64,000 nucleotides of DNA. Source: Rohdeia mirabilis. Its GTDB lineage: Bacteria > Planctomycetota > UBA1135 > GCA-002686595. Where the stretch lies: contig CP036290.1 of the NCBI GenBank assembly GCA_007750655.1, positions 1,488,001 through 1,552,000 on the forward strand, written 5' to 3'. How positions within the stretch are numbered: the first letter of the stretch is position 1; the number at the start of each line of letters is the position of its first letter. Shown here piece by piece: positions 32,656-41,891 of this stretch. The notes beneath the pieces were generated by a model. It saw only the letters and a list, made by a program, of their open reading frames with translations, ran no database searches and was not told the DNA's origin. Made by a program: the position numbers and the translations under genes.

Positions 32656-32726
32656 AGATGGATGGTCAGGTCAGGCGATCCGAGCGCGAAGACGGCCCGG
32701 CCAGCAACCGCGAACGGAACGGCACC
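32656..32726. repeat. E element E7
   Basis: The sequence is AGATGGATGGTCAGGTCAGG, CGATCCGAGCGCGAAGACGG, CCCGGCCAGCAACCGCG and AACGGAACGGCACC. It is the cleanest E element. The stop codon of the minus-strand cargo G gene lies 3 bp beyond its end. Confidence 0.75.
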
Positions 32727-32729
32727 GAT

Positions 32730-34502
32730 TTACGGGGTCAATGTAAGTGGCACCGCATTGCTCGCAAACGTCATCAGCCCCGTATCGAACAAATCGATTG
32801 TGATGTAGGCGTGATGGAGAGTGAGGCCAACGAAGCTCATGTCCGTTCCGCTGGGTACCGTAACCACTGCGGTCGCTGCGCCAGACGAGTCCAGGACTCC
32901 GAAGAGCGGGGCCACGATTCCAGCGCCAGCGTTGAGAAGCAGCAGGTTGAAGTACGGATCGATGTTCAGGGGGACCGAGATTCCCGAAGGCGAATCTGTG
33001 ACGCCAGGCGCTGTTCCCGACGCGGACCCAAGGAGCGCGAATGCGTTCGATGATCGAGCGGTGCCAGCGTCGAGCCAGAGCGTTTGGATCCCTCCATCGA
33101 TAAGGGACGCCTGAACTGTTCGGGCACGTAGCGGTGGTGGGTTGCACTCATCTAGAACGCCGTCTCCGTTTAGGTCAAGCCCAGCCTGAAGGCCGATCTC
33201 GCAGGAATCCGCCGTCCAATTGGAGTTGCAGTCTGGTAGGTTCCCGGCCGCGATTTCGATGTAGTCGGGGATCCCGCTGCCGTCGCAGTCCAGCGGGGGC
33301 GCGGCATTGGACAGAAGGTAAAGGCCAGACTCGGCTGCAACGAGAACATCGGCGTCGCCATCATTGTCCATGTCCGACAGCAGCAAGTCGTGGATGTTGG
33401 TGGCCAGTAGGATGGTTGATGTTGGCGCGCTCGGAGTACTTCCCCTTTCAATCCACTGTACGCTGTCATGCGTCGCGATAGTTAAGTCCGGTACTGCATT
33501 CGCATTCAGGTCCCCGACGCTGATGCTGCGCACGAATGCACTGGTTGTAAGTACCAGTTTGGCCGACTTGAAATTGCCCCCGCCTAAGTTGCGCATCCAA
33601 AAGAGCGCTTGGCTCGGTGGGTGCGCGAAAAGAATGTCCGCAAGGCCGTCACCGTCCCAGTCTGCGGTTGTGATTGCGTCGACGCTGCCCGCTGGCAGTC
33701 CGGCTTCCTCTCTCCAGAGCTCGATCTGAGTCTGGGCGCCAGTGATTGATGGGTCCAGCAGCAGCAGTATCCGGTCCGCAGGTTCTTGGTCCGGCGACCC
33801 GTTCTGGACGACTATCAGGTCGGGTTGGGGTCCGCCCGCGATGTCTCCGGCAGCGAGATGTCGCGGCATCTGGGAGATGATGGGCGGTGTGTTCGCAAAA
33901 GGTGCAAGCGAAGCGAGTGGAGCCGATCCATCATTCTCAGCGACCCAGAGGGGGGCGGAGTTGTAAGGCCTGGGCGCCGTGGCAACCAAGGCGTCCAAGT
34001 CCGAGTCCCCGTCGAGGTCAATGCAGACGACGGCGCCTCCTTGGGTTGGCGGCGACTGCGGAACTTGCCGCGGAAGGAACACTCCGCTCCCATCGTTCTC
34101 ATGCCAGCTCAACGCGGCTCCGAAGGCGTGTGACAGAACTGCATCGAGGAATCCATCGCCAGAGACGTCGGCGAGGGTTGCGTCGCTGCAGAAGAAGACG
34201 GACTGGTCAAGTACCTGGGCCTTCCAAGTGCCCGAGGAGTTCCGTCGGAGCGAGAAGGTTATGTTCGGCAATACAGGGCCGAAGCCGGTAGCAAGGATGT
34301 CTGGCAGTTCGTCGGTGTCGATGAGGCCCACAGCCAGATTCCTCGTCTCCCCTTGGTAGAGCAGGGTCGGTGCTGCAAGTGTAGGCGCGTCTTGTGCGCC
34401 AGACTGATGCGCTATTGCATGACTGGCGGCCAGGAGGGAGTGTGTTGCTCCCAAGGACGGCTGGGGAATCGTCAAGAAGGCTGCGGCGAGCATGGGATGC
34501 AT
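32730..34502 (-). CDS. Secreted FG-GAP/VCBS repeat protein, cargo G
   Basis: This 590-residue protein has an N-terminal signal region, then at least five FG-GAP/VCBS blades with Asp loops such as DVSGDGFLD, DLDGDSDLD, DWDGDGLAD and DMDNDGDAD. A Cys-rich dockerin-like stretch follows (DCDGSGIPDYIE, then DLNGDGVLDEC). The C-terminal beta domain of about 120 residues includes LNIDPYFNLLLLNAGAG, shared in form with the protein at 34,954-36,603 and typical of planctomycete exported proteins. It is probably a surface beta-propeller. The ATG giving MHPMLAAAF is used; a second Met is at residue 4. The gene reads leftwards with its stop 3 bp from E7. Confidence 0.8.
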   Translation of the reverse strand: MHPMLAAAFLTIPQPSLGATHSLLAASHAIAHQSGAQDAPTLAAPTLLYQGETRNLAVGLIDTDELPDILATGFGPVLPNITFSLRRNSSGTWKAQVLDQSVFFCSDATLADVSGDGFLDAVLSHAFGAALSWHENDGSGVFLPRQVPQSPPTQGGAVVCIDLDGDSDLDALVATAPRPYNSAPLWVAENDGSAPLASLAPFANTPPIISQMPRHLAAGDIAGGPQPDLIVVQNGSPDQEPADRILLLLDPSITGAQTQIELWREEAGLPAGSVDAITTADWDGDGLADILFAHPPSQALFWMRNLGGGNFKSAKLVLTTSAFVRSISVGDLNANAVPDLTIATHDSVQWIERGSTPSAPTSTILLATNIHDLLLSDMDNDGDADVLVAAESGLYLLSNAAPPLDCDGSGIPDYIEIAAGNLPDCNSNWTADSCEIGLQAGLDLNGDGVLDECNPPPLRARTVQASLIDGGIQTLWLDAGTARSSNAFALLGSASGTAPGVTDSPSGISVPLNIDPYFNLLLLNAGAGIVAPLFGVLDSSGAATAVVTVPSGTDMSFVGLTLHHAYITIDLFDTGLMTFASNAVPLTLTP

Positions 34503-34641
34503 AGGAGGTCTTGGCCGGGGGGGGCAGTCGGCGTAGTGCGAGCGTAGCTTCTTGGGCAGGGCTTGGGGTGTTCAACCCGGCACACGGGTAACAGGAGTTC
34601 GTCTCACTTCGAAGTCCGATCAGGCTTCGGCCCCGATCAGC

Positions 34642-34875
34642 ATGGCCTTTCGCGGCAGGTCGTGCGGTATCCCCCGCGGCATGGGAGCCCAGCGGCAAGG
34701 ACTCTCCCAGGAGGCGTTCGGCTTCGAGGAGGGGCTCGACCGGACCTACGTCAGCGGCGTCGAGCGGGGGGGGCGCAACCCGACCCTGGCGATCTTGCTG
34801 AAGTGGTGCCGGGCTCTCGGTGTGCCGCCGAGCGTGATCCTGCGGCGGGCTGAGGAGGCGGCTGGCTGGGACTAG
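34642..34875 (+). CDS. XRE-family helix-turn-helix regulator
   Basis: This 77-residue protein consists of a Cro/C1-type helix-turn-helix. GLSQEAFGFEEGLDRTYVSG forms helices 2 and 3, followed by VERGGRNPTLAILLKW. The first helix is poorly conserved (RGRSCGIPRGMGAQ), and in another frame a more usual VVRY sequence is seen, so the N-terminus may have been altered by a frameshift; the ATG at 34,642 is used. It lies between two FG-GAP genes, one transcribed away on each side, so it could regulate either. No H remnant separates it from its neighbours. Confidence 0.6.
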   Translation: MAFRGRSCGIPRGMGAQRQGLSQEAFGFEEGLDRTYVSGVERGGRNPTLAILLKWCRALGVPPSVILRRAEEAAGWD

Positions 34876-34953
34876 AGGCGGTTCTCCACCGCCCGCCAGG
34901 GACTGGCGCGCGTAGCCGAAGCGGCCCGCCGCTGGTCCCCGTATCCTGTAGGC

Positions 34954-36603
34954 ATGAAGGTCCGACTTGCCTCTGTCTCTGCACTCTTCGCCACTCTGGT
35001 TCTCGTTTCGCACGCCGAAGCTCAGACGGTCGCGCCAGACGCCTTCGTGTGTCCGCAGGCGTTCGATCCGTTCATAGGTCTGACCGACCTGGGTGACGAA
35101 CTGGGGTTCGCAATGGCTGCGTCAGCAGACCTGCTCGCGGTAGGGGCTCCGGCAAGCAGAGACTCGGGCGGCGAGGAGGGAGCCGTGTATCTCTACCATG
35201 TCAATTCAAGCACGGGGCATGTCGTGCCGTCGGGCTTCCTGACTCCGTTGCTCGCGTCCAATGTCGAGCGATTCGGGTCTTCCTTGGCTCTCGATGGCTC
35301 GCTCTTGATCGTGGGCGCTCCCGATAAGGCAGGTCAAACCGATGTCGGGTCTGTGCACGTCTTCGCCGATCTCCCCGGTCTTGGGCTGATCCCGATCACC
35401 ACGATCTCGCCTCCGTTGGATTCGAGTGGCAGCGGTGGTGGCCAATTCGGAGCATCCGTTGAGTTGTCAGGTGACCGACTCTTCGTCGGGGCGCCAACGC
35501 GAAGGTTGGGCGGGAACGCGCCTTTCAGCGGCGTCGTCTTCGAGTACCTGGTGGGTCCGGCCGGAGGCTTCTACCTCTGGGACATCATCAAGCCGCCAGT
35601 TCCCGTTGACGGACAAGCGTTCGGTCAGTCGATCTCCTACGACGCGAGTCAGGATCGGCTCGCCGTCGGCTCACCTGGGGGGACGTTCCTGGGGTCCACA
35701 CCCACACGTGTCTACGTCTTGGAGAGGGGGGGCGATGGGCGATTCGAAGCAAGCGCGATTCTCTCGCCGTCATCCGCACCCCCAAGTGGGGTCGTGGACC
35801 GTTTCGGGCGAACAGTTGCTCTCGATGGGGATCGACTGCTCTGTGGAACGCAACGTCTGACGGCAGTCGACCGTGCTGGTTTCGTCTTCGAGCGCGATCA
35901 AGTGCAAGGCTGGCAAGAGACCGCAGTCCTGCAGTTCCAGGGTTCGGGCAACGTATCGGCGCAGGTGGATTGCGCATTCCTTGATGATGGAGCCGTGCTC
36001 TCCTCCGACCGCGGCGTGGCCAGGTTTCGCCAGAATGGCTCCGGTAGTTGGTCGAAGGTCTACACCTACTCGCAGTTGCCAGCGGGTACGTCGAACGATG
36101 CCGCGTCGTCGATCGCGCTCCCGAATGGCGTCGTTGTGTGCGGCAACTCCACCAACGAGCAATGCGGCAGCCCGAATCTCGCCACTGGCGGCTTTGCCGT
36201 CTGGCGTGACCGCAGATTGCTCTCAGACGTTCACACGGCCTCGATCGCCGCTCCAGGATCCCAGCGGCTGATCCTCGACGGCGGACTCTCCCACGTAGGA
36301 CGTCCCTACATGCTCTTCGGCAGCGCGGACGCGAGCGGGCCGGGTATCGACCTCGGCAACGGCGAGGTCTTCCCGCTCGATGTCGACGACTACTTCAACC
36401 TCGTCCTCGCGTCGCCCCGCATCGTCTTCGACGTGCCGATCGGCCTCTTCGATGAGCACGGCATCGCGACCGTCACCTACCAGCTTCCCGCTGGTGTTGA
36501 CCCCTCGCTTGCCGGGGTCGAGCTATTCCACGCATGGGTAAGTGTTGCGCCGGACTTCAGTCTGACAGCGAGCAATGCTGAGTCGGTGGTGCTGGTGCCG
36601 TAG
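34954..36603 (+). CDS. Secreted FG-GAP repeat protein, cargo H
   Basis: This 549-residue protein has a clear signal peptide (VSALFATLVLVSHAEAQ). Seven or so integrin-like FG-GAP blades follow in the FGxSLALDGSLLIVGAP form, without the Asp loops of the VCBS type. A C-terminal beta domain contains LDVDDYFNLVLASP and ends VELFHAWVSVAP, matching the end of the protein at 32,730. The expected fold is a surface or periplasmic beta-propeller. The start is the ATG before the leader. Its stop is about 20 bp before E8. Confidence 0.8.
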   Translation: MKVRLASVSALFATLVLVSHAEAQTVAPDAFVCPQAFDPFIGLTDLGDELGFAMAASADLLAVGAPASRDSGGEEGAVYLYHVNSSTGHVVPSGFLTPLLASNVERFGSSLALDGSLLIVGAPDKAGQTDVGSVHVFADLPGLGLIPITTISPPLDSSGSGGGQFGASVELSGDRLFVGAPTRRLGGNAPFSGVVFEYLVGPAGGFYLWDIIKPPVPVDGQAFGQSISYDASQDRLAVGSPGGTFLGSTPTRVYVLERGGDGRFEASAILSPSSAPPSGVVDRFGRTVALDGDRLLCGTQRLTAVDRAGFVFERDQVQGWQETAVLQFQGSGNVSAQVDCAFLDDGAVLSSDRGVARFRQNGSGSWSKVYTYSQLPAGTSNDAASSIALPNGVVVCGNSTNEQCGSPNLATGGFAVWRDRRLLSDVHTASIAAPGSQRLILDGGLSHVGRPYMLFGSADASGPGIDLGNGEVFPLDVDDYFNLVLASPRIVFDVPIGLFDEHGIATVTYQLPAGVDPSLAGVELFHAWVSVAPDFSLTASNAESVVLVP

Positions 36604-36622
36604 TCTACGGCGCCCTCGGCCC

Positions 36623-36693
36623 CATGAATCAGCAGTCAGCCGATCCGATCGCGAGCGCGGCTCGGCCAGCAACCTGGAGCGGTGCGGCCTACC
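36623..36693. repeat. E element E8
   Basis: The sequence is ATGAATCAGCAGTCAGCCG, ATCCGATCGCGAGCGCGG, CTCGGCCAGCAACCTGG and AGCGGTGCGGCC. It is the most diverged clear copy, matching E7 in order and spacing. The minus-strand cargo I gene ends about 22 bp beyond it. No H remnant precedes it. Confidence 0.6.
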
Positions 36694-36715
36694 CCTGATT
36701 GCATGTGATCCTAGG

Positions 36716-37390
36716 TCAAGACGCCGATCGCCAATCAGGGTCTTTCCGGATCCAGCGCGTGGGGCAGTCTAGCTGGACAAAGAACGTTGCGGGCAGGGCG
36801 GCACGCTGATTGCGTAGGAGGACTACGATGCGCCACTCACACTCGGGAGCGAATTCACATCGCTTCTCGGCATAGAATGCGCCCATAGGCGTTTGCTTCT
36901 TGGCGGGGCGTGGGAGTCCTTGGCGGTAGCGTACGCGACACCCCTCAAGCAGCGATACGTGGAAGCCATGCTGCTCGGCGGTCCGCTGAGTGGCGTCATG
37001 GATCGAACGGAGGAATGCGCCTCCGCCGCAGATCTGCGCCGCGTGGTCGCCCCACTTGGAACGAACGGCATGAGCTGCGCGGGAGGAGGCGAAAGAGCAG
37101 ATGTAGGTTGGATTTGCCATACTGCCCGTGAGCCCCATGGCGTCGGGGCTAGGGTCTGTTCTACTGCCCGAAGTGGGGTGCTCGTACCAGACGTCAGCGG
37201 TGCCTTCGAGTGGATCGCGCCGGCTGGCTGAGTCGGTCTCTTGGTACTCCCCGATCCTCGTAAACTTGATGTTGCCGGAGAGGAGGCTCTCTAGGTGCTT
37301 TGCATCCTCGAGGTTCTTATAGGTAACAGGGGGCCAGTGGCCGTGAAGACGATCGTTGGGTTGCCCCGCCGCGGCATTCGCTTCCTTCAT
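36716..37390 (-). CDS. DUF2971-like protein, cargo I
   Basis: This 224-residue protein opens with YKNLEDAKHLESLLSGNIKF and then TRIGEYQETDSASRRDPLEG. A NPTYICSFASS strand is in the middle and FAPECEWRIVV is near the end. This order (a residue-poor entry helix, DP-x-EG, YICSFA, EWR) matches DUF2971-type proteins, common on islands and sometimes linked to defence; no activity is established. The start is the ATG giving MKEANAAAG; a farther upstream ATG at 37,447 would lie inside the att region. It is the last gene of island 2 and its stop faces E8. Confidence 0.55.
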   Translation of the reverse strand: MKEANAAAGQPNDRLHGHWPPVTYKNLEDAKHLESLLSGNIKFTRIGEYQETDSASRRDPLEGTADVWYEHPTSGSRTDPSPDAMGLTGSMANPTYICSFASSRAAHAVRSKWGDHAAQICGGGAFLRSIHDATQRTAEQHGFHVSLLEGCRVRYRQGLPRPAKKQTPMGAFYAEKRCEFAPECEWRIVVLLRNQRAALPATFFVQLDCPTRWIRKDPDWRSAS

Positions 37391-37448
37391 AAGGGCAACG
37401 TATGTGCGCAGCCGCAGCAATGGAAGCCGCACGACATGACGCTGCACA

Positions 37449-37625
<177 letters not shown>

Positions 37626-37834
37626 ACGGCGTCTCGAGCGGACCTGGATGAACGGCTCCAGCGAGCGTGGTTCCAGGTGCTGACGCGGCGCGGAGTCTAC
37701 GCTCGGGCGAGGGGGGCCGCCAGAGGCTGGTGCAGGGTGGACGTCGCCCAGGTGGGGACGGACGCGGGCGAACTCGGTCCGCAGGGCTTGGGCGTTGGGC
37801 GGCGGGCGTGGGTCGCTGGCGACGGCTCCTCGGA

Positions 37835-40800
37835 TCAGGCGGCTGCGTCGGCGTCGCCGGCGGTGTGATCGCCTTCAGCCCGGCGCTCGCCTTCGAGCGA
37901 GCCGTTCGACGCGCTGCCCGAGTCATTGCCCGACTCAGCGCACGACCCGTTGTCCTCGAGCGCCGAGTTCGAGTGCGGGCCGATCGCCGACTTCAAGGCC
38001 AACCCCTCGTCCTCACCCACACCCGACCTCGACCCGAGCCCCGACCCATCGCCAGCCCTCGCCCCCTCACCCGACGGCACCAGCGACGGGACCAGCGACG
38101 GCGCGGACTCGATCTTCCCATCCTGCGGCGCACGGACCGACTCGACTCCACCCCCTCCGCGCTGCGCCCACTCGACGCACGTTCTCACGAGCGCCTCGCG
38201 GTCGATCGGCTTGGACAGGTAGTCCGAACACCCCGCTGCCAGGCAGCGTTCGCGGTCGCCCTGCATGGCGTTCGCCGTGAGCGCGATGACTGGGCCGGCG
38301 AATCCAGCGGCGCGCAGCTCGCGGGTCGCCGCATGGCCGTCGAGCTCGGGCATCTGCACGTCCATGAGGACGACGTCGGGCAGCGTTCGCCCGTCCGAGT
38401 CCGTCAGCAGGCGGTCGACGGCGGCGCGGCCGTTGTTGACGAACTCCACGGAAGCGCCCGCGCGCTTCAGCATCAGCCCGATGAGGCGTTGGTTGTCCGC
38501 ACCGTCCTCGGCGACCAGAACGGTCCGCCCCTCGAGGGGGAGGCCCTGTAGCGGCCCCGGTCGGCGTGCCGCCACCCGACGCGCGGTCGATGCCGCGGCC
38601 AGTGCGCGCTGCTCGCGATCCGATGCAGAGCGCAGCTCGACACCCACCAGGCTCCCCGTCCCGACGGTGGCGGTGAACGCACTGCCCACGCCCATGCACG
38701 ACTCGATGGTGAGGCCACCACCCAGCATCTGCGCGAGGGCGTTCGAGATGCGCAGGCCCAGGCCCGTGCCGCCGAAGCTGCGGGTCGTGCTCGCGTCCGC
38801 CTGACGGAAGGGCTCGAAGCGAGCGATCAGGTCGCGCTGCTTCGGAGTCATGCCGATGCCCGTGTCCTCGACGCGGAACGCGATGGTCTCCGTGCTCGGG
38901 TCGCAGGTCACGCGCATCGTGACGCGACCCAGCTCGGTGAACTTGATGGCGTTGCCGAGCAGGTTGAGCAGAATCTGCCGCAGTCGAGTCGGATCTGTCT
39001 CGATCGTCGCGGGGAGCGGTCCGTCGAGTTCGACGTGCAGGCCGATGCCCTTGCCCTCGGCGCGCAGCCGCAGGAGGTCCACGGCGTGCTCGACGACTTG
39101 GACGGGCTCCGTGGGGAGCAGTTCGATGTGCACCTGACCGGCCTCGATCTTGGACATGTCCAGCACGTCGTCGACGATCGTCAGCAGGTGCTCGCAGTTC
39201 GCCAGGATCGTGCGAATGGCGTTGTGCGAGCGCTCGACGGTGTCGCGGTCGTCGCGTCGATCGTCCACGCGCTCGTCCGTGCGGTCGAACGCACTCTCGA
39301 TGAGCTCTTCGAGGATCTCAGCGAAGCCGACGATCGCCGTCATGGGCGAGCGGATCTCGTGGCTCATGTTCGCGAGGAACTCACTCTTCGCGCGATTGCC
39401 GTCGTTCGCGGTCTCGACGGCGTCGTGCAGGGCCTGAGTGTCCATGTGCACGCCGATGATGCGCTCCGGATTGCCTTCCGCGTCCCGCTCGACGATCTCG
39501 CCGATGTCTCGGATCCAGGTCCAGGAGCCGTCCTTGCACCTGAGCCGGTGCTCGTTGACGTAGATGTCGGTCTCACCCGACATGTGCCGACCCACGTCCT
39601 CGAACGCGGCCTCGAGGTCGTCCGGGTGAACGAGCTTCTGCCAGGTGGCGAGCTCCGACGGCAGTTCTCCGGGTTCGTAGCCCAGCATCGTGAACCATGT
39701 GTCGCTGAAGTACGTCGCTCCGGTCGACACGTCCCAGTCCCACAGGCCGATCCGGGCCGCGCGCGTCGCCAGGTCCAGGCGACTGCGCATGATGTAGTTC
39801 TCGTGGATGTCCGAGATCGAGCCGGAGAGACGGGTCACGACTCCGTTCTCGTCGAGCGTCGCGTTGCCGCGTTCTCCGAACCAGCGGTACTCGCCGGCGT
39901 TCGTTCGGACCCGGTAGACCATGTCGAACGGTTCGCCCGACGCGGTGTGCTCGGCGATGACCTGGCGAGTGCGCTCGAAGTCCTCGGGGTGGATACGGTC
40001 GAGGAAGTTCGAGAGCTTCGAACCGAAGGCGGCGAACTCCTCGGGCGGGATGCGCAGGAGGCGCTTGAACTGGTCGCCGTACCAGACGGTGCCGGTGACC
40101 AGGTCGTGGTCCCACAAGCCGTCCTTCGTCGCGCGGATCGCGCGTTCGAAGCTGCCCTGCAGGTGCGCGAGCTGTTCAAGGTGACGATGCTTCTCCGTGA
40201 TGTCGAAGCGGATGGACACATAGCGGTGGGCTCGGCCATCCCCGTCGACCTGAGCGACGATCGTCGAGTCGACCCAGTAGAGACTCCCGTCCTTCTTGCG
40301 GTTGCAGATCTCCGCTCGCCAGGCGCGGCCACTCTTCACCGTCCGCCACATGTCGTCCCAGAACGCCGGGTCGTGCTGTCCCGAGTTGACGATGGAGTGC
40401 GGATGACCCACGAGCTCCTCGCGCGAGTAGCCGCTGAGTTGGCAGAACGCGCTGTTGGCCTCGACGATGGTTCCCCGTTCGTCGGCGACCGACACGATCA
40501 TGTGTTCATCGATGGCAGCGTGGATCGCGCCGAGTTCGCGGCTCAGGCGGGCGAGCTCGCGCTGCCTCTGGGCGCTGCGCTCGAAGGCCCTGCGCAACGA
40601 CTTCGTGATCGGGCGAAGGACGAGGAAGAGCTTGCCCGTGAGGACGAGGGTCGCCAGGAGGCACAGCGCCCGGACGAGTTCGTCCAGTGACGACAGGTGC
40701 TGTCGAGCGGCACTCTCCAGGTCCAGGGCGACGAGTTCCGAGCTCGCGAGGAGGTCCTCGGCTTCGGCTTCGACGGCGCGAACGAGCGCGGGCATCCCGT

Positions 40801-41281
40801 CCCGATCCGAGCCGTTCGCTCCGGCTTCGAACACCGCATCCGCGGCCGCTGCCAGACTCGCGAGCTGCGCTTCGACCTCCGTGAGGCGCGCCCACGTCCG
40901 TTCGCTCCCGTCGCCGTCGCCCCGACGCTGCTCGACGTGAGCGGACAGTTCCGCATGCGCTGCGTGCAGAGTGTCCAGCGCGTCGGTCGCGCGCGCTCGC
41001 GCAACGTTCGCCAGGTTCTCGTCGGTCGCGGTCGTGAAGATCGCCGCCTGGGACGCGACCCGCTGACTCAGCATGCGTTGGCGGCCGGCGAGGTGGCTGA
41101 GGTGCCCGTCGTCCTGGGCCGAATCGAGCACGTGTGCGACGGTCCACAGGGCCGCGATCACAAGGACCCCGGTCACCAGAGTCGCCGTGAGGTAGATCCG
41201 GCGGAAGCGTTCGACCGCCGCGTGGCCGTCGGGCGCGTGCAGCTCGTCGTCGAGGTCCTTGGTGTGGCGAAGAGAGCTCAT
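37835..41281 (-). CDS. Hybrid sensor histidine kinase (PilJ-type input, three PAS, HisKA, HATPase, REC)
   Basis: This 1148-residue membrane kinase has TM1 at about 29-50 and a PilJ-like type IV sensing segment with LAGRQRMLSQRVASQAA. TM2 is near 205-228. Three PAS/PAC domains follow (about 250-630, with GYSREELVGHPHSIVNSGQH in the first). HisKA has EFLANMSHEIRSPMTAIVGF with the phospho-His, and HATPase has N and G boxes near QILLNLLGNAIKF and FGGTGLGLRISN. A receiver domain has VVLMDVQMPELDG with the phospho-Asp. The tail is low-complexity acidic Ser/Gly. No cognate output gene is adjacent; it is the first chromosomal gene after the tRNA and faces it. The ligand is unknown; PilJ-type inputs can sense small molecules such as nitrate in relatives. 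Confidence 0.9.
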   Translation of the reverse strand: MSSLRHTKDLDDELHAPDGHAAVERFRRIYLTATLVTGVLVIAALWTVAHVLDSAQDDGHLSHLAGRQRMLSQRVASQAAIFTTATDENLANVARARATDALDTLHAAHAELSAHVEQRRGDGDGSERTWARLTEVEAQLASLAAAADAVFEAGANGSDRDGMPALVRAVEAEAEDLLASSELVALDLESAARQHLSSLDELVRALCLLATLVLTGKLFLVLRPITKSLRRAFERSAQRQRELARLSRELGAIHAAIDEHMIVSVADERGTIVEANSAFCQLSGYSREELVGHPHSIVNSGQHDPAFWDDMWRTVKSGRAWRAEICNRKKDGSLYWVDSTIVAQVDGDGRAHRYVSIRFDITEKHRHLEQLAHLQGSFERAIRATKDGLWDHDLVTGTVWYGDQFKRLLRIPPEEFAAFGSKLSNFLDRIHPEDFERTRQVIAEHTASGEPFDMVYRVRTNAGEYRWFGERGNATLDENGVVTRLSGSISDIHENYIMRSRLDLATRAARIGLWDWDVSTGATYFSDTWFTMLGYEPGELPSELATWQKLVHPDDLEAAFEDVGRHMSGETDIYVNEHRLRCKDGSWTWIRDIGEIVERDAEGNPERIIGVHMDTQALHDAVETANDGNRAKSEFLANMSHEIRSPMTAIVGFAEILEELIESAFDRTDERVDDRRDDRDTVERSHNAIRTILANCEHLLTIVDDVLDMSKIEAGQVHIELLPTEPVQVVEHAVDLLRLRAEGKGIGLHVELDGPLPATIETDPTRLRQILLNLLGNAIKFTELGRVTMRVTCDPSTETIAFRVEDTGIGMTPKQRDLIARFEPFRQADASTTRSFGGTGLGLRISNALAQMLGGGLTIESCMGVGSAFTATVGTGSLVGVELRSASDREQRALAAASTARRVAARRPGPLQGLPLEGRTVLVAEDGADNQRLIGLMLKRAGASVEFVNNGRAAVDRLLTDSDGRTLPDVVLMDVQMPELDGHAATRELRAAGFAGPVIALTANAMQGDRERCLAAGCSDYLSKPIDREALVRTCVEWAQRGGGGVESVRAPQDGKIESAPSLVPSLVPSGEGARAGDGSGLGSRSGVGEDEGLALKSAIGPHSNSALEDNGSCAESGNDSGSASNGSLEGERRAEGDHTAGDADAAA

Positions 41282-41448
41282 GGCGGGCGCCAGCTGTCGG
41301 CACCAGGGACTGATGTCGGCGATCGTCCCGGCGACGTGGAGTCTCTCGCGCGACCGGGCCCAGTGGCGGAACCCGTTCCGCGGGCCGTGGGGCCGAGCGC
41401 TTCGCCGAGGCCCCGTCGCCCTGAAAGATCTTCCCGCTCGCGGTGGTC

Positions 41449-41841
41449 TCAGGTGCCCGGGCGCCGGACCTCGAGCGGACCTCGCGCGGTCGCCGCGTCC
41501 ACCGGGCGGCCGCGCTGGTGGACGTCGACCTCACCCGCCGCGGCGAGCCGGCGGACGGCCCGGCGCACCAGCTCGCCGAACGGGAGTGCGGCGTCGCGTC
41601 GACCGCCGGCGCCCACGCGAGCCGCCGCGAACTCGACGATCTCGGCCAGCGGAACCGGCGTCCGCCCCCCCGGGCCGGCGAGTCGTTCGAGGACCAGCGC
41701 TTCGAGTCGGCGATCGATCGGTCGCACGCGAAGCGTCGTGCAGGCGCGACTGCAGAAGACGCGCGTTCCGGCCTCGGGCGCCGCGCGTTCGATGGGGCGG
41801 CCGCACGCCCGGCAGAGCCTTCGTTCGCCGCGCTGATCCAC
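41449..41841 (-). CDS. DUF3253 protein with zinc knuckle
   Basis: This 130-residue protein has an N-terminal zinc-binding pair, CRACGRPIE and VFCSRACT, and a C-terminal winged-helix-like DUF3253 domain ending in VHQRGRPVDAATARGPLEVR, the family's hallmark. DUF3253 proteins of this two-part form are widespread and uncharacterised; a nucleic-acid role is a guess from the fold. It is transcribed divergently from regB, with only about 50 bp between the starts, so the two may share regulatory DNA. Confidence 0.75.
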   Translation of the reverse strand: MDQRGERRLCRACGRPIERAAPEAGTRVFCSRACTTLRVRPIDRRLEALVLERLAGPGGRTPVPLAEIVEFAAARVGAGGRRDAALPFGELVRRAVRRLAAAGEVDVHQRGRPVDAATARGPLEVRRPGT

Positions 41842-41891
41842 GGCGGAGGCTTCGCGCGCTCTGGGGCGCTGGAGTCGGGCCGGATAAGCTC

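Noticed and set aside
32658..33053. 131-residue plus-strand frame beginning in E7
   Set aside because: It runs antisense through the end of the FG-GAP gene and shows no domain beyond the repeat; treated only as a note on E elements.
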